A model generated the notes under the pieces. The model did no database searches. It saw only the letters and a list, made by a program, of their open reading frames with translations, and was not told the DNA's origin. The translations under genes and the position numbers were made by a program. A stretch of DNA of 36,787 bases from Candidatus Gemmiger excrementipullorum (GTDB taxonomy: Bacteria > Bacillota > Clostridia > Oscillospirales > Ruminococcaceae), in the NCBI GenBank assembly GCA_019115045.1, contig DXEI01000080.1, forward strand, positions 1 to 36,787, written 5' to 3'. Positions 1-7,808 of the stretch are shown here, piece by piece (position 1 is the first letter of the stretch; each line of letters opens with the position of its first letter).

Positions 1-158
1 GTGGCGGGGTTGGAGTTGATGAGCACCGTCTCGACGCCCTCGCTTTTGAGCGCGCGGCAGGCCTGCGTGCCGGAGTAGTCGAACTCTGCCGCCTGGCCGA
101 TGATGATGGGGCCGGAACCGATGACCAGCACCTTTTTGATACTGGGATCCTTAGGCAT
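1..158 (-). CDS. carB: carbamoyl-phosphate synthase large subunit, N-terminal fragment (runs off window)
   Basis: Reverse complement translates [53 protein letters not shown], the CarB N-terminus; start overlaps carA stop by 8 nt. Confidence 0.92.
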   Translation of the reverse strand, partial: MPKDPSIKKVLVIGSGPIIIGQAAEFDYSGTQACRALKSEGVETVLINSNPA

Positions 159-1281
159 CGTTGGTCACTCCCTTCGCAGCCAGCATGCGGCTGATGAATT
201 CGTCAAACAGGAACTCGGTGTCCTTGGGGCCGCCGTTGGCCTCGGGGTGGAACTGCACGGTGAAGCAGTTCCACTTGTGGTAGTCGATGCCCTCGCAGGT
301 GCCGTCGTTGGCGTTTGTGTAGCTGACGGCGCCGACGCCGGCGGGCAGGGTATCCCCCACCACCGCGTAGCCGTGGTTCTGGCTGGTGATGAAGGTGCGC
401 CGGCCGCTGACATGGCTGACCGGCTGGTTGGCGCCGCGGTGGCCGTACTTGAGCTTGGTCGTCTGGGCGCCGGCCGCCAGCGCCGTGAGCTGGTGGCCCA
501 GGCAGATGCCGAACGCCGGGATGCCGGTGTCGAGCATCTGGGCGATGTTGCGGATGATCTCGACGTTCTCGGCCGGGTCGCCGGGGCCGTTGGAGAGCAT
601 GAGCCCGTCCGGGGCCAGCGCCGCCAGCTCGGCGGGCGTGGTGCCGCCGGGCAGCACCGTGACGCGGCAGCCGCGCTTTTGCAGGCAGCGCACGATGTTG
701 TTTTTGCAGCCCAGGTCCAGCAGCGCCACATGCAGCGGCGCATCGCCCCAGGCGCCGGGGGCCGTCGGCTCAAACGTCTGCGGCGCGCGGCAGGTCACCG
801 AGGCGACGGCCTCGGTGACGGCGTAGGCCTGGATCTGGGGCAGCAGCGCCGCGGTCTTTTCCGGCTCGGCCGCGGGGTCAAACTCCGTCGTGATGGCGCC
901 GTTCATGACGCCGCTCTCGCGCAGCGTGCGCGTCAGGCTGCGGGTATCGATGCCCTCGATGCCGATGACGCCCTGCTTTTTTAAGAAGGCGTCCAGCGTT
1001 TCCTCGCTGCGGAAGTTGGAGGGCGTCTTGCACGCCTCGCGCACGATGTAGCCGCGCGCCCAGACCTTGCCGCTCTCGACATCCTCGTGGTTCATGCCGT
1101 AGTTGCCGATAAGCGGGTAGGTCTGCGTGATGATCTGCCCGTAGTAGCTGGGGTCGGTCAGCGTTTCCTCAAAGCCGACCATGCCGGTGGCGAACACCAC
1201 CTCGCCGATGGTCGTGCCGGGGCAGCCGATGCTCTGCCCACGGAACACGCGGCCGTTTGCCAATATCAGATATGCCTGCAT
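151..1281 (-). CDS. carA: carbamoyl-phosphate synthase small subunit (glutamine amidotransferase)
   Basis: 376-aa ORF with [15 protein letters not shown] (class I amidotransferase) and [19 protein letters not shown] motifs. Confidence 0.97.
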   Translation of the reverse strand: MQAYLILANGRVFRGQSIGCPGTTIGEVVFATGMVGFEETLTDPSYYGQIITQTYPLIGNYGMNHEDVESGKVWARGYIVREACKTPSNFRSEETLDAFLKKQGVIGIEGIDTRSLTRTLRESGVMNGAITTEFDPAAEPEKTAALLPQIQAYAVTEAVASVTCRAPQTFEPTAPGAWGDAPLHVALLDLGCKNNIVRCLQKRGCRVTVLPGGTTPAELAALAPDGLMLSNGPGDPAENVEIIRNIAQMLDTGIPAFGICLGHQLTALAAGAQTTKLKYGHRGANQPVSHVSGRRTFITSQNHGYAVVGDTLPAGVGAVSYTNANDGTCEGIDYHKWNCFTVQFHPEANGGPKDTEFLFDEFISRMLAAKGVTNDA

Positions 1282-1307
1282 AGATCAAAAACTCCCTGTT
1301 TTGCACA

Positions 1308-1904
1308 TCAAAGGGTCTGTTTGGCGGCTTCCTTCATTTTGCGGCTGCCCAGGTGGACCAGCGGCAGCTTGCCCTCTTTGCACAGGGGGCATTCCTCCGG
1401 CACGTAGTTGGGCAGGTCCAGCTTGAGGGCGCTGGCCACGATGGGGATCGGGGACGGGGCCTCGGCGCGGGTGCGGTCGACGACGCAGGCGATGCCCAGG
1501 CAGACGCCGCCCGCCTCCTCAATGACGCGCTTGGTCTCCAGGCTGGAGACGCCGGTGGTGACGACGTCCTCGGCAATGATGCAGCGCTGGCCCGGCTCGA
1601 TCTTGAAACGCTTGAGGGTCATGACGTTGTCGACGCGCTCGGTAAAAATGGCGCGCTTGCCCAGCTGGCGGCCCAGCTCATACGCATAGACGATGCCGCC
1701 CATGGCCGGGCCGACAACGACGTCGACGTCCAGCGCTTTGAGTTTTTCGGCGACCGGGGCCATGACCTCGGCGCATTTGTCGGGGTACTGCTGCAAAAAG
1801 GCCATCTGGCAGTACGCGCCGGAATGCCGGCCCGACGACAGCAGAAAATGCCCTTCCAAAAAGGCTTCACATTCCTTCAAAACTTCGATCGCTTCTCTTG
1901 CCAT
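1308..1904 (-). CDS. pyrE: orotate phosphoribosyltransferase
   Basis: MAREAIEVLKECEAFLEGHFLLSSGRHSGAYCQ...; PRPP motif CIIAEDVVTTGVSS; AGGAGG upstream of ATG 1904. The longer track ORF (to 2369) is an unsupported N-terminal extension. Confidence 0.95.
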   Translation of the reverse strand: MAREAIEVLKECEAFLEGHFLLSSGRHSGAYCQMAFLQQYPDKCAEVMAPVAEKLKALDVDVVVGPAMGGIVYAYELGRQLGKRAIFTERVDNVMTLKRFKIEPGQRCIIAEDVVTTGVSSLETKRVIEEAGGVCLGIACVVDRTRAEAPSPIPIVASALKLDLPNYVPEECPLCKEGKLPLVHLGSRKMKEAAKQTL

Positions 1905-1934
1905 GGTACGTTCCTCCTGTATGTTCTTGCTGGT

Positions 1935-1963
1935 ATCGTAGCATATTTTGTATATTATTACAA
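1935..1963 (-). promoter_or_regulatory. candidate internal promoter upstream of pyrE-carA-carB
   Basis: Minus strand TTGTAA-N17-TACGAT in an AT-rich intergenic island between pyrD and pyrE. Confidence 0.5.
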
Positions 1964-1973
1964 GTTTCTTGTA
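1948..1973. promoter_or_regulatory. operator-like overlapping palindromes TTGTA-N6-TACAA and TACAAG-TTT-CTTGTA
   Basis: Plus strand TTGTATATTATTACAA (1948-1963) overlapping TACAAGTTTCTTGTA (1959-1973); covers the candidate -35. Confidence 0.5.
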
Positions 1974-1984
1974 TATAAATTCGC

Positions 1985-2893
1985 TCAGGCGCGGGCGCAG
2001 CCGCGGATCTCGTCCAGAGTGGCCACGCCGTGGGCGTCCATCCAGGCACCGATCTCCTGCGTGATGCGCACGCAGGCCTGCGGGTCCAGGAAGTTGGCCG
2101 TGCCCACCTGCACCGCCGCCGCGCCGGCCATGATAAATTCCATCGCGTCGCGCCCGGTCAGGATGCCGCCCAGCCCCACGACGGGGATCTGCACGGCCCC
2201 CACGGCCTGCCAGACCATGCGCAGCGCGATGGGCCGCACCGCCGGGCCGGAAAGCCCCGCAAAGGTGTTGTTGAACACCGGGCGGCGCTGTTCGAGGTCG
2301 ATGGCACAGGCCTGGAAGGTGTTGCACAGGCTGATGGCGTCGGCACCGGCAGCCTCGACGGCCTTGCACATCTCGGGGATGCTCTCAGCCTGGGGGCTGA
2401 GCTTGACGACGAGCGGCACTGTGCAGACCTTGCGCACGGCGCTGACGACCTCGCTGGCATCCGCCGCGCGGATACCGAACGCAAGGCCGCCCTGCTTGAC
2501 GTTGGGGCAGCTGATGTTGAGTTCCAAAAAGTCGATGCCGGCCGCGCAGAGCATCTGCACGCCCTCGACGTTTTCCTCGATGGTATGGCCGCCGAGGTTG
2601 GCCCACACCGTGGTGCCGCAGCGGCGCATGGCGGGCAGTTCATTGTCGATAAAATGCTGCACGCCGGGGTTTTGCAGGCCGATGGAGTTCATCAGGCCGG
2701 CGGGGGTCTCATACAGGCGCTCGCCCTCGTTGCCGGGCTGGCCATGCAGCGTCAGCCCCTTGCCGGAGATGCCGCCCAGCAGGCGCAGGTCCTCGATCTC
2801 GGCATACTCCGGCCCAAAGCCGAAGGTGCCGGAGGCCGCGATGACCGGGCCGGCCAGCCGCTTGCCGAGAAGATCTACATGCAGGTCCGCCAT
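1985..2893 (-). CDS. pyrD: dihydroorotate dehydrogenase (class 1B catalytic subunit)
   Basis: MADLHVDLLGKRLAGPVIAASGTFGFG...NISCPNVKQGG...GGILTGRDAMEFIMAGAAAVQVGTA; adjacent to pyrK. Confidence 0.95.
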   Translation of the reverse strand: MADLHVDLLGKRLAGPVIAASGTFGFGPEYAEIEDLRLLGGISGKGLTLHGQPGNEGERLYETPAGLMNSIGLQNPGVQHFIDNELPAMRRCGTTVWANLGGHTIEENVEGVQMLCAAGIDFLELNISCPNVKQGGLAFGIRAADASEVVSAVRKVCTVPLVVKLSPQAESIPEMCKAVEAAGADAISLCNTFQACAIDLEQRRPVFNNTFAGLSGPAVRPIALRMVWQAVGAVQIPVVGLGGILTGRDAMEFIMAGAAAVQVGTANFLDPQACVRITQEIGAWMDAHGVATLDEIRGCARA

Positions 2894-3663
2894 CAGTCAA
2901 ACACCTCCTCGGCTGCAAACACGGGGCCGTCCTTGCAGACGGTCTTGGGGCCCACCTTGGTGTGGCAGGTGCAGCCCAGGCAGGCGCCCAGGCCGCAGGC
3001 CATCTTCTTTTCCAGGCTGGCCAGGCAGGGTTTGCCGGCCGCTGCGCAGAGCTTGGCCACGCCGCGCATCATGACCATGGGGCCGCAGGTCAGCACGATG
3101 TCATAGCGGGCGGCGTCCAGCAGGTCGGTGACGAGGCCATGGTGGCCCTGCGCGCCGGAATCGGTCGCCAGGTGAATGGTGTGGCACCAGGGCACAAAAG
3201 CTTCCAGCCCATAGGGCTCGTCGCGAAATCCCGCGTAGAGGTCCGCCCGCACGCCGGCGCGGCAGAGCTGTTTGCACAGCAGCAGCAGCGGCGCAGTGCC
3301 GATGCCGCCGCCCACGACGGCGATGCGCTTGTACCGCTGCGCCAGCGCGGCGGCGTCAAAGCCGTTGCCGCACGGGCCGGTGACGGTCAGCACATCGCCG
3401 GGGCGCAGCGCCGCCAGCTTGTGCGTGCCTTCGCCTTTGAGCTGGTACAAAAAGGTCAGCGCGCCGGTCTGGCCGTCAAAATCATGGACGCTGATGGGGC
3501 GCGAGAGCACCGGCGTCGCTTCCGGCGCCCAGGCGCGCAGCATATAGAACTGCCCGGCGTGGGGTTCGTGGCGGGGGTCCTGCCACTGCACGACGAGGCG
3601 GCGGATGTCGGGCGCGGGCGCGTCCTGCGCCAGCACCTGTAACTTACAGCTTATCGCATTCAC
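2893..3663 (-). CDS. pyrK: dihydroorotate dehydrogenase electron transfer subunit
   Basis: Ferredoxin-reductase-like ORF with GGGIGTAPLLLLCKQL and C-terminal Cys cluster CGLGACLGCTCHTKVG...VCKDGPVF. GTG start at 3663 is my choice (MNAISCKLQVLAQ); overlaps the pyrF 3' end. Confidence 0.9.
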   Translation of the reverse strand: MNAISCKLQVLAQDAPAPDIRRLVVQWQDPRHEPHAGQFYMLRAWAPEATPVLSRPISVHDFDGQTGALTFLYQLKGEGTHKLAALRPGDVLTVTGPCGNGFDAAALAQRYKRIAVVGGGIGTAPLLLLCKQLCRAGVRADLYAGFRDEPYGLEAFVPWCHTIHLATDSGAQGHHGLVTDLLDAARYDIVLTCGPMVMMRGVAKLCAAAGKPCLASLEKKMACGLGACLGCTCHTKVGPKTVCKDGPVFAAEEVFD

Positions 3664-4513
3664 CCTGGATATCCTCCCGCATGCGCACGCATTCGTTGTA
3701 GGCGGCCTCGTCAAAGGCGACGCCGGGCTGTTTTTTCCACGCCAGCAAAATGCCGCGGCTGGAGTTGACGACGCCGCCGTTGCCCTTGGTCAGGTACTGG
3801 GCGATGTCGGCCGCTTTGCCGCCCTGCGCGCCGTACCCCGGGATGAGGAAGAAGGTGTTTTTGTAGGCGGCGCGGATGGCGGTGGCTTCCTCGGTATGGG
3901 TGCCGCCGATGACCAGCCCGATGCTGGAGTAACCGTGTTCGCCCCTATAGTCCTTGCCCAGGGCCGTCAGGCTGTCGCCCACCAGGTCGTAGACGTGGCG
4001 GCCGTCGGCCAGAGTCTGGTACTCAAAGTCCTTCGCGCCGGGGTTGGAGGTACGGCACAGCACGAACACGCCCTTGCCCCGCTCTTTGCAGTACGGCAGG
4101 TAGGGGCTGATGGAATCCAGCCCCATGTAGGGCGCCAGCGTGATGAGGTCGGCCTCAAAATCGCCGGTGAAGTGTGCCTTGGCGTACATCTCGGCCGTTT
4201 TGGCGATGTCGCCGCGCTTGATGTCGGCAATGACCGGCAGGCCGGTGGCGCGCGCCAGGCGCAGCGTCTCGGCATAGGCGCGCAGGCCGTCGAGGCCCAG
4301 CGACTCATAGTAGGCGATCTGCACTTTGTAGCAGCCCGCCACGCCCTTGGTGGCGTCGATCAGCGCGCGGTTGAAGGCGACGACGTTCTCCCCCGCCGTC
4401 TTGGCGGCGTCGGTCGCGGGCAGGTAGCTCAGTTCGGTGTCCAGGCCCACGCACACAGGGCCGTTGGCGGCCACGCTCTCGTACAGTTTGTCCATGTTGG
4501 TCAGCATGTTCAT
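3644..4513 (-). CDS. pyrF: orotidine 5'-phosphate decarboxylase (type 2)
   Basis: CVGLDTELSYLP...VIADIKRGDIAKTAEMYAKAHF...FLIPGYGAQGG...NSSRGILLAW. Confidence 0.95.
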   Translation of the reverse strand: MNMLTNMDKLYESVAANGPVCVGLDTELSYLPATDAAKTAGENVVAFNRALIDATKGVAGCYKVQIAYYESLGLDGLRAYAETLRLARATGLPVIADIKRGDIAKTAEMYAKAHFTGDFEADLITLAPYMGLDSISPYLPYCKERGKGVFVLCRTSNPGAKDFEYQTLADGRHVYDLVGDSLTALGKDYRGEHGYSSIGLVIGGTHTEEATAIRAAYKNTFFLIPGYGAQGGKAADIAQYLTKGNGGVVNSSRGILLAWKKQPGVAFDEAAYNECVRMREDIQGECDKL

Positions 4514-4528
4514 TCCCCCGTTTTGCTG

Positions 4529-5719
4529 TTATTCTTCGATCTGAAAGGTCACGGTACCGCCCTTGATGGTGGTGACGACTTTGCCGTACAAATACGCGCC
4601 GTCGTACGGGCAGTTTTTGCTTTTGCTGTGCAGTTCGGCGGCGTCCACCTGGTACAGATGGTCAAGGTCGACCAGCACCACGTCGGCGTCGTAGCCCGGG
4701 GCCAGCAGGCCCTTGCGGCCGGCCAGGCCCAGCACGGCGGCGGGGCCGGCGCTCATCAAAAAGCTCAGCAGTTCCAGCGGCAGGCGCTGCTCGCGGCAGA
4801 GCTTGGTGTAGCAGACGCCGAACGCCGTCTCCAGCCCCACCATGCCGGCGGCGCCTTTCTCTTTATCCTCGGCCGTGTGGGGCGCGTGGTCGGTGCCGAT
4901 GCAGGTCACGGTGCCGTCCTGGATGGCCTCGATGAGCGCCGTGACGTCCTCCGCCTTGCGGATGGGCGGGTTGACTTTGTATTGCAGGCGGCTGTCGTCG
5001 AACCAGAGGTGGTGCGGCGTGACCTCGCAGCTGACGCGCGCGCCGCGCAGGCGGCTGCGGCGCACCGTGTCGACGGCTTCTTTAGTGGAGACGTGGCACA
5101 TGTGCAGCCGGGTGCCGTAGTATTCGGCCAGGTGGCAGTTGCGCACCGTCTCGATGTTTTCGGCCAGGCGGTAGTCCCAGGGGCTGATCTCGCGGTCTTC
5201 GGCATGGGACATCACGGTCAGGCCGCGCTCCGTCGCGATGGCGAACACCCGCGCCATGACGGCGTTGTTCATGACGCCGTTGCCGTCCTCGGTGATGAAC
5301 TTGACGTCGTCAGGCAGCGTGAGCAGGTGGTCGATGGTCTTGCCGTCGAAGTCTTGGGTGATGGACACCGTCTGGTTGGCGTCGCACAGGCCGATGCGTT
5401 TGGCTTCGTCCTGCACGGCGTGCGCGATCTCGGCCGAGGAGCAGACCGGTTTGGTGTTGGGCATCAGGTTGACGAAGGTGTACCCGCCCGCGGCCGCCGC
5501 GGCGGAGCCGGTGGCGACATCCTCTTTATACTCAAAGCCGGGCGTGCGCCAGTGGCAGTGGGTGTCGATAAACGCGGGCAGCACCGTGCGGCCTTTGGCG
5601 TCGAGCACTTCCTCCCCTTGTGGCGTCAGCAGCCCCGTGCCGACGGCGGCGATCTTGCCGCCGCGCAGCCAGAGTTCGATGGGGTTGCCGGCGCAGTCTT
5701 TCGCGTTGCGGATCAGCAT
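4529..5719 (-). CDS. pyrC: dihydroorotase
   Basis: MLIRNAKDCAGNPIELWLRGGKIAAVG...FIDTHCHWRTPGFEYKED...TDHAPHTAEDKEKG...; AGGAGG upstream of ATG 5719. Confidence 0.95.
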   Translation of the reverse strand: MLIRNAKDCAGNPIELWLRGGKIAAVGTGLLTPQGEEVLDAKGRTVLPAFIDTHCHWRTPGFEYKEDVATGSAAAAAGGYTFVNLMPNTKPVCSSAEIAHAVQDEAKRIGLCDANQTVSITQDFDGKTIDHLLTLPDDVKFITEDGNGVMNNAVMARVFAIATERGLTVMSHAEDREISPWDYRLAENIETVRNCHLAEYYGTRLHMCHVSTKEAVDTVRRSRLRGARVSCEVTPHHLWFDDSRLQYKVNPPIRKAEDVTALIEAIQDGTVTCIGTDHAPHTAEDKEKGAAGMVGLETAFGVCYTKLCREQRLPLELLSFLMSAGPAAVLGLAGRKGLLAPGYDADVVLVDLDHLYQVDAAELHSKSKNCPYDGAYLYGKVVTTIKGGTVTFQIEE

Positions 5720-5771
5720 GGCCAGACCTCCTGTTTGCAGATGGACCCGCCGCGCAAAACGGCGCGCGGGC

Positions 5772-5802
5772 AAAAAAAAACTTTTCCCAAAAAGGGAAAA
5801 GT
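5772..5802 (-). terminator. intrinsic terminator/attenuator in the pyr operon leader
   Basis: Minus strand ACTTTTCCC-TTTTT-GGGAAAAGT (9-bp stem, 5-nt loop) followed by a T run, upstream of pyrC. Confidence 0.85.
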
Positions 5803-5879
5803 CAAAAAACGGTACCCTGTGCAGTGCCAGGAAAGAACACCCCACCGTACATTTTAAAGCTGGTCCCACAGCCCGGCAT
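5802..5879 (-). CDS. putative 25-aa pyr operon leader peptide MPGCGTSFKMYGGVFFPGTAQGTVF
   Basis: AAGGGGAGG about 8 nt before ATG (5877-5879); open to TGA (5802-5804), which touches the first base of a terminator stem; lies between a strong promoter and pyrC. Confidence 0.5.
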   Translation of the reverse strand: MPGCGTSFKMYGGVFFPGTAQGTVF

Positions 5880-5912
5880 GGCGGCGCCCCTCCCCTTACA
5901 CAGATTTTACTT

Positions 5913-5941
5913 ATTGTACCATGCCGCGCGGCGGGTGTCAA
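5913..5941 (-). promoter_or_regulatory. sigma-A promoter of the pyr operon
   Basis: Minus strand TTGACA-N17-TACAAT (-35 at 5936-5941, -10 at 5913-5918). Confidence 0.85.
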
Positions 5942-6047
5942 TGCGGCGCGCACCGTTGCCCTGCAAGGGATTTTATGGATTTTTGCGCCGACTTTTGGAC
6001 AATTTGCCAAGGCGGCCGCCTGCCGGGCCGGCGCGCCGGGCGGGGCG

Positions 6048-6076
6048 TTGCCTTTTGCGCGCGGGTGTGCTACACT
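6048..6076 (+). promoter_or_regulatory. promoter of cysE
   Basis: TTGCCT-N17-TACACT, 45 nt upstream of ATG 6122. Confidence 0.7.
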
Positions 6077-6121
6077 GGTAGTGTATTTTTCGACTTTACT
6101 GCAACAGAGAGGCGGTCCCCC

Positions 6122-6781
6122 ATGGGCCTTTGGGAAGATGCAAAAAATATCCGGGACAAAGACCCGGCGGCGCGCAACGTGGCCGAGGTCATTTTGCTGT
6201 ACCCCGGTTTCCACGCGCTGTTCACCCACCGCATCGCGCACTTTTTGTACAACCGAAAGCTGTTCTTTCTGGCGCGGCTCGTCAGCCAGCTTTCGCGCCA
6301 TCTGACCGGCATCGAGATCCACCCCGGCGCCAAGATCGGCCGCAAGCTGTTCATTGACCACGGCATGGGCATCGTGTTTGGCGAGACGACCGAGATCGGC
6401 GACAACTGTACGATCTACCACGGCGTGACGCTGGGCGGCACCGGCAAAGATACCGGCAAGCGCCACCCCACGCTGGGCGACAACGTACTGATCGGCGCGG
6501 GGGCCAAGGTGCTGGGGCCGGTGTACATTGGCGACAATGTGCGCGTGGGCGCCGGCAGCGTGGTGCTGAAAAACCTGCCCGCCAACGCCACTGCCGTGGG
6601 CGTGCCGGCCGAGGTCGTGCGCGTGGGCAATATCAAGTGCTGCCCGGCCGACGACCTGGACCAGCAGGCGCTGCCCGATATCGTCAGCATCCGCATTTCG
6701 GAGCTGGAAGCCCGCCTGAGCCGCATGGAGGCCAAGGCCCAGGGCGAGTACCCGCCCGACAAGCCGCAGCCCCCGCAATAG
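6122..6781 (+). CDS. cysE: serine O-acetyltransferase
   Basis: Left-handed beta-helix hexapeptide protein: IEIHPGAKIGRKLFIDHGMGIVFGETTEIGDNCTIYHGVTLGGTGKDTGKRHPTLGDNV. Confidence 0.93.
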   Translation: MGLWEDAKNIRDKDPAARNVAEVILLYPGFHALFTHRIAHFLYNRKLFFLARLVSQLSRHLTGIEIHPGAKIGRKLFIDHGMGIVFGETTEIGDNCTIYHGVTLGGTGKDTGKRHPTLGDNVLIGAGAKVLGPVYIGDNVRVGAGSVVLKNLPANATAVGVPAEVVRVGNIKCCPADDLDQQALPDIVSIRISELEARLSRMEAKAQGEYPPDKPQPPQ

Positions 6782-6796
6782 AAATGTATCCTGCCC

Positions 6797-6846
6797 AAAC
6801 AGCGCCCCGCCGCCGCGGATCATTCCGCGGCGGCGGGGCGCTGTTT
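6797..6846. terminator. bidirectional terminator between convergent cysE and yitT-like genes
   Basis: Perfect inverted repeat AAACAGCGCCCCGCCGCCGCGGA-TCAT-TCCGCGGCGGCGGGGCGCTGTTT (23+4+23). Confidence 0.8.
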
Positions 6847-7718
6847 CAGCGGCGCGGCTCTTCGCTTTTGCCCAGTTCCAGGCGGCGGAAGCCCTCGCCC
6901 TGCACTTCGTTGGATTGCAGCATGACGATAAAGCAGCCGGGGTCCAGCGTGCGCACGGCGTGCTCGATCTCATAGAGCTGCTTGTTGGAGCAGGCGCACA
7001 GCACGACGTCCTTGGGCTGGCCGGCGTAGCCGCCGCGCCCCTGCAAAATGGTGGAACCGCGGTCGGCCACACGGTCGATCTCATCGCAGACCGACTTGCC
7101 GTCGTCGGTGACGATCATCGCCAGCATCGAGGAGGAGAAACCGAACATCATCTTGTTGATGACCGCCGCCACCAAAAAGTTGAACAGCAGGCCGTAGATG
7201 ATGGAGTCAACGTCCCGGAACACCGCGCCGTTGAGCAGAATGACTGCCAGCGCCGCGCCGAACGTGAGGTTGCCGAACGGCAGGTAGGGGTGTTTGGCCT
7301 TGATGGCCATCGTGACGAAATCCAAGCCGCCGGTGCTGGAGTTCTGCATATAGATCAGCGCGTCGCCGATGCCGCACACCACGCCGCCGCACAGCGTTGC
7401 CAGCAGGCGGTCGCCGCGGTATTCGGGCAGAAGGGGCAGCAGATAGTCGGTAAAGACGGCGAACAGCACCATGCAGCGCACGCTGCGCAGGAAAAACGCC
7501 CGCCCCAGCAGCTTGTAGCTGAACAGGATGATGGGGATGTTGATGAGCACGTTGCTGAGGCCCATGGGCACGTCGAACAGGCGGTAGAGGATGGCCGACA
7601 GGCCGGCGACGCCGGTGACCGGTACCTCGGCCGCGACGGCAAAGCTGTAGATGCCGGCCGCCGAGACAAAGCAGCCCAGCACTTCCAGCAGCAGGTTGAC
7701 GGTCTTGTTCTGGGTCAT
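6846..7718 (-). CDS. YitT family membrane protein (DUF161/DUF2179-type)
   Basis: Multi-TM N-terminus (GVAGLSAILYRLF..., STGGLDFVTMAIKAKH) plus soluble C-terminal domain typical of YitT; GGAGGGGG upstream of ATG 7718. Confidence 0.85.
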   Translation of the reverse strand: MTQNKTVNLLLEVLGCFVSAAGIYSFAVAAEVPVTGVAGLSAILYRLFDVPMGLSNVLINIPIILFSYKLLGRAFFLRSVRCMVLFAVFTDYLLPLLPEYRGDRLLATLCGGVVCGIGDALIYMQNSSTGGLDFVTMAIKAKHPYLPFGNLTFGAALAVILLNGAVFRDVDSIIYGLLFNFLVAAVINKMMFGFSSSMLAMIVTDDGKSVCDEIDRVADRGSTILQGRGGYAGQPKDVVLCACSNKQLYEIEHAVRTLDPGCFIVMLQSNEVQGEGFRRLELGKSEEPRR

Positions 7719-7742
7719 AGCAGCGCCCCCTCCCCAGGGCAA

Positions 7743-7777
7743 ACAAAAGGCCGGGGCATACCCTGATGCTCCCGGCC
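7743..7777 (-). terminator. terminator downstream of lipoprotein gene
   Basis: Minus strand GGCCGGGAGCAT-CAGGGT-ATGCCCCGGCC-TTTTGTTT. Confidence 0.75.
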
Positions 7778-7808
7778 AAGTGGTCCTTAGACGTTCTTTT
7801 ATGGTGTG

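Noticed and set aside
1308-2369. 353-aa extended version of PyrE
   Set aside because: The extension overlaps pyrD in another frame; homology and RBS support the start at 1904.
3605-5857. 750-aa plus-strand ORF
   Set aside because: Antisense to pyrF and pyrC, which have conserved motifs; no recognisable domain in the ORF.
5720-5906. PyrR-type binding loop in the pyr leader
   Set aside because: No sequence resembling the conserved AGUCCNGAGAGG loop was found by eye; an in silico RNA-family search would be decisive.
6077-6121. Cys T-box riboswitch upstream of cysE
   Set aside because: The predicted leader is only about 40 nt, too short for a T-box, with no specifier or terminator structure.
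4529-7084. 851-aa extended minus ORF as one protein including pyrC
   Set aside because: The N-terminal ~450 residues run antisense through cysE and across the pyr promoter and terminator; real pyrC starts at 5719.
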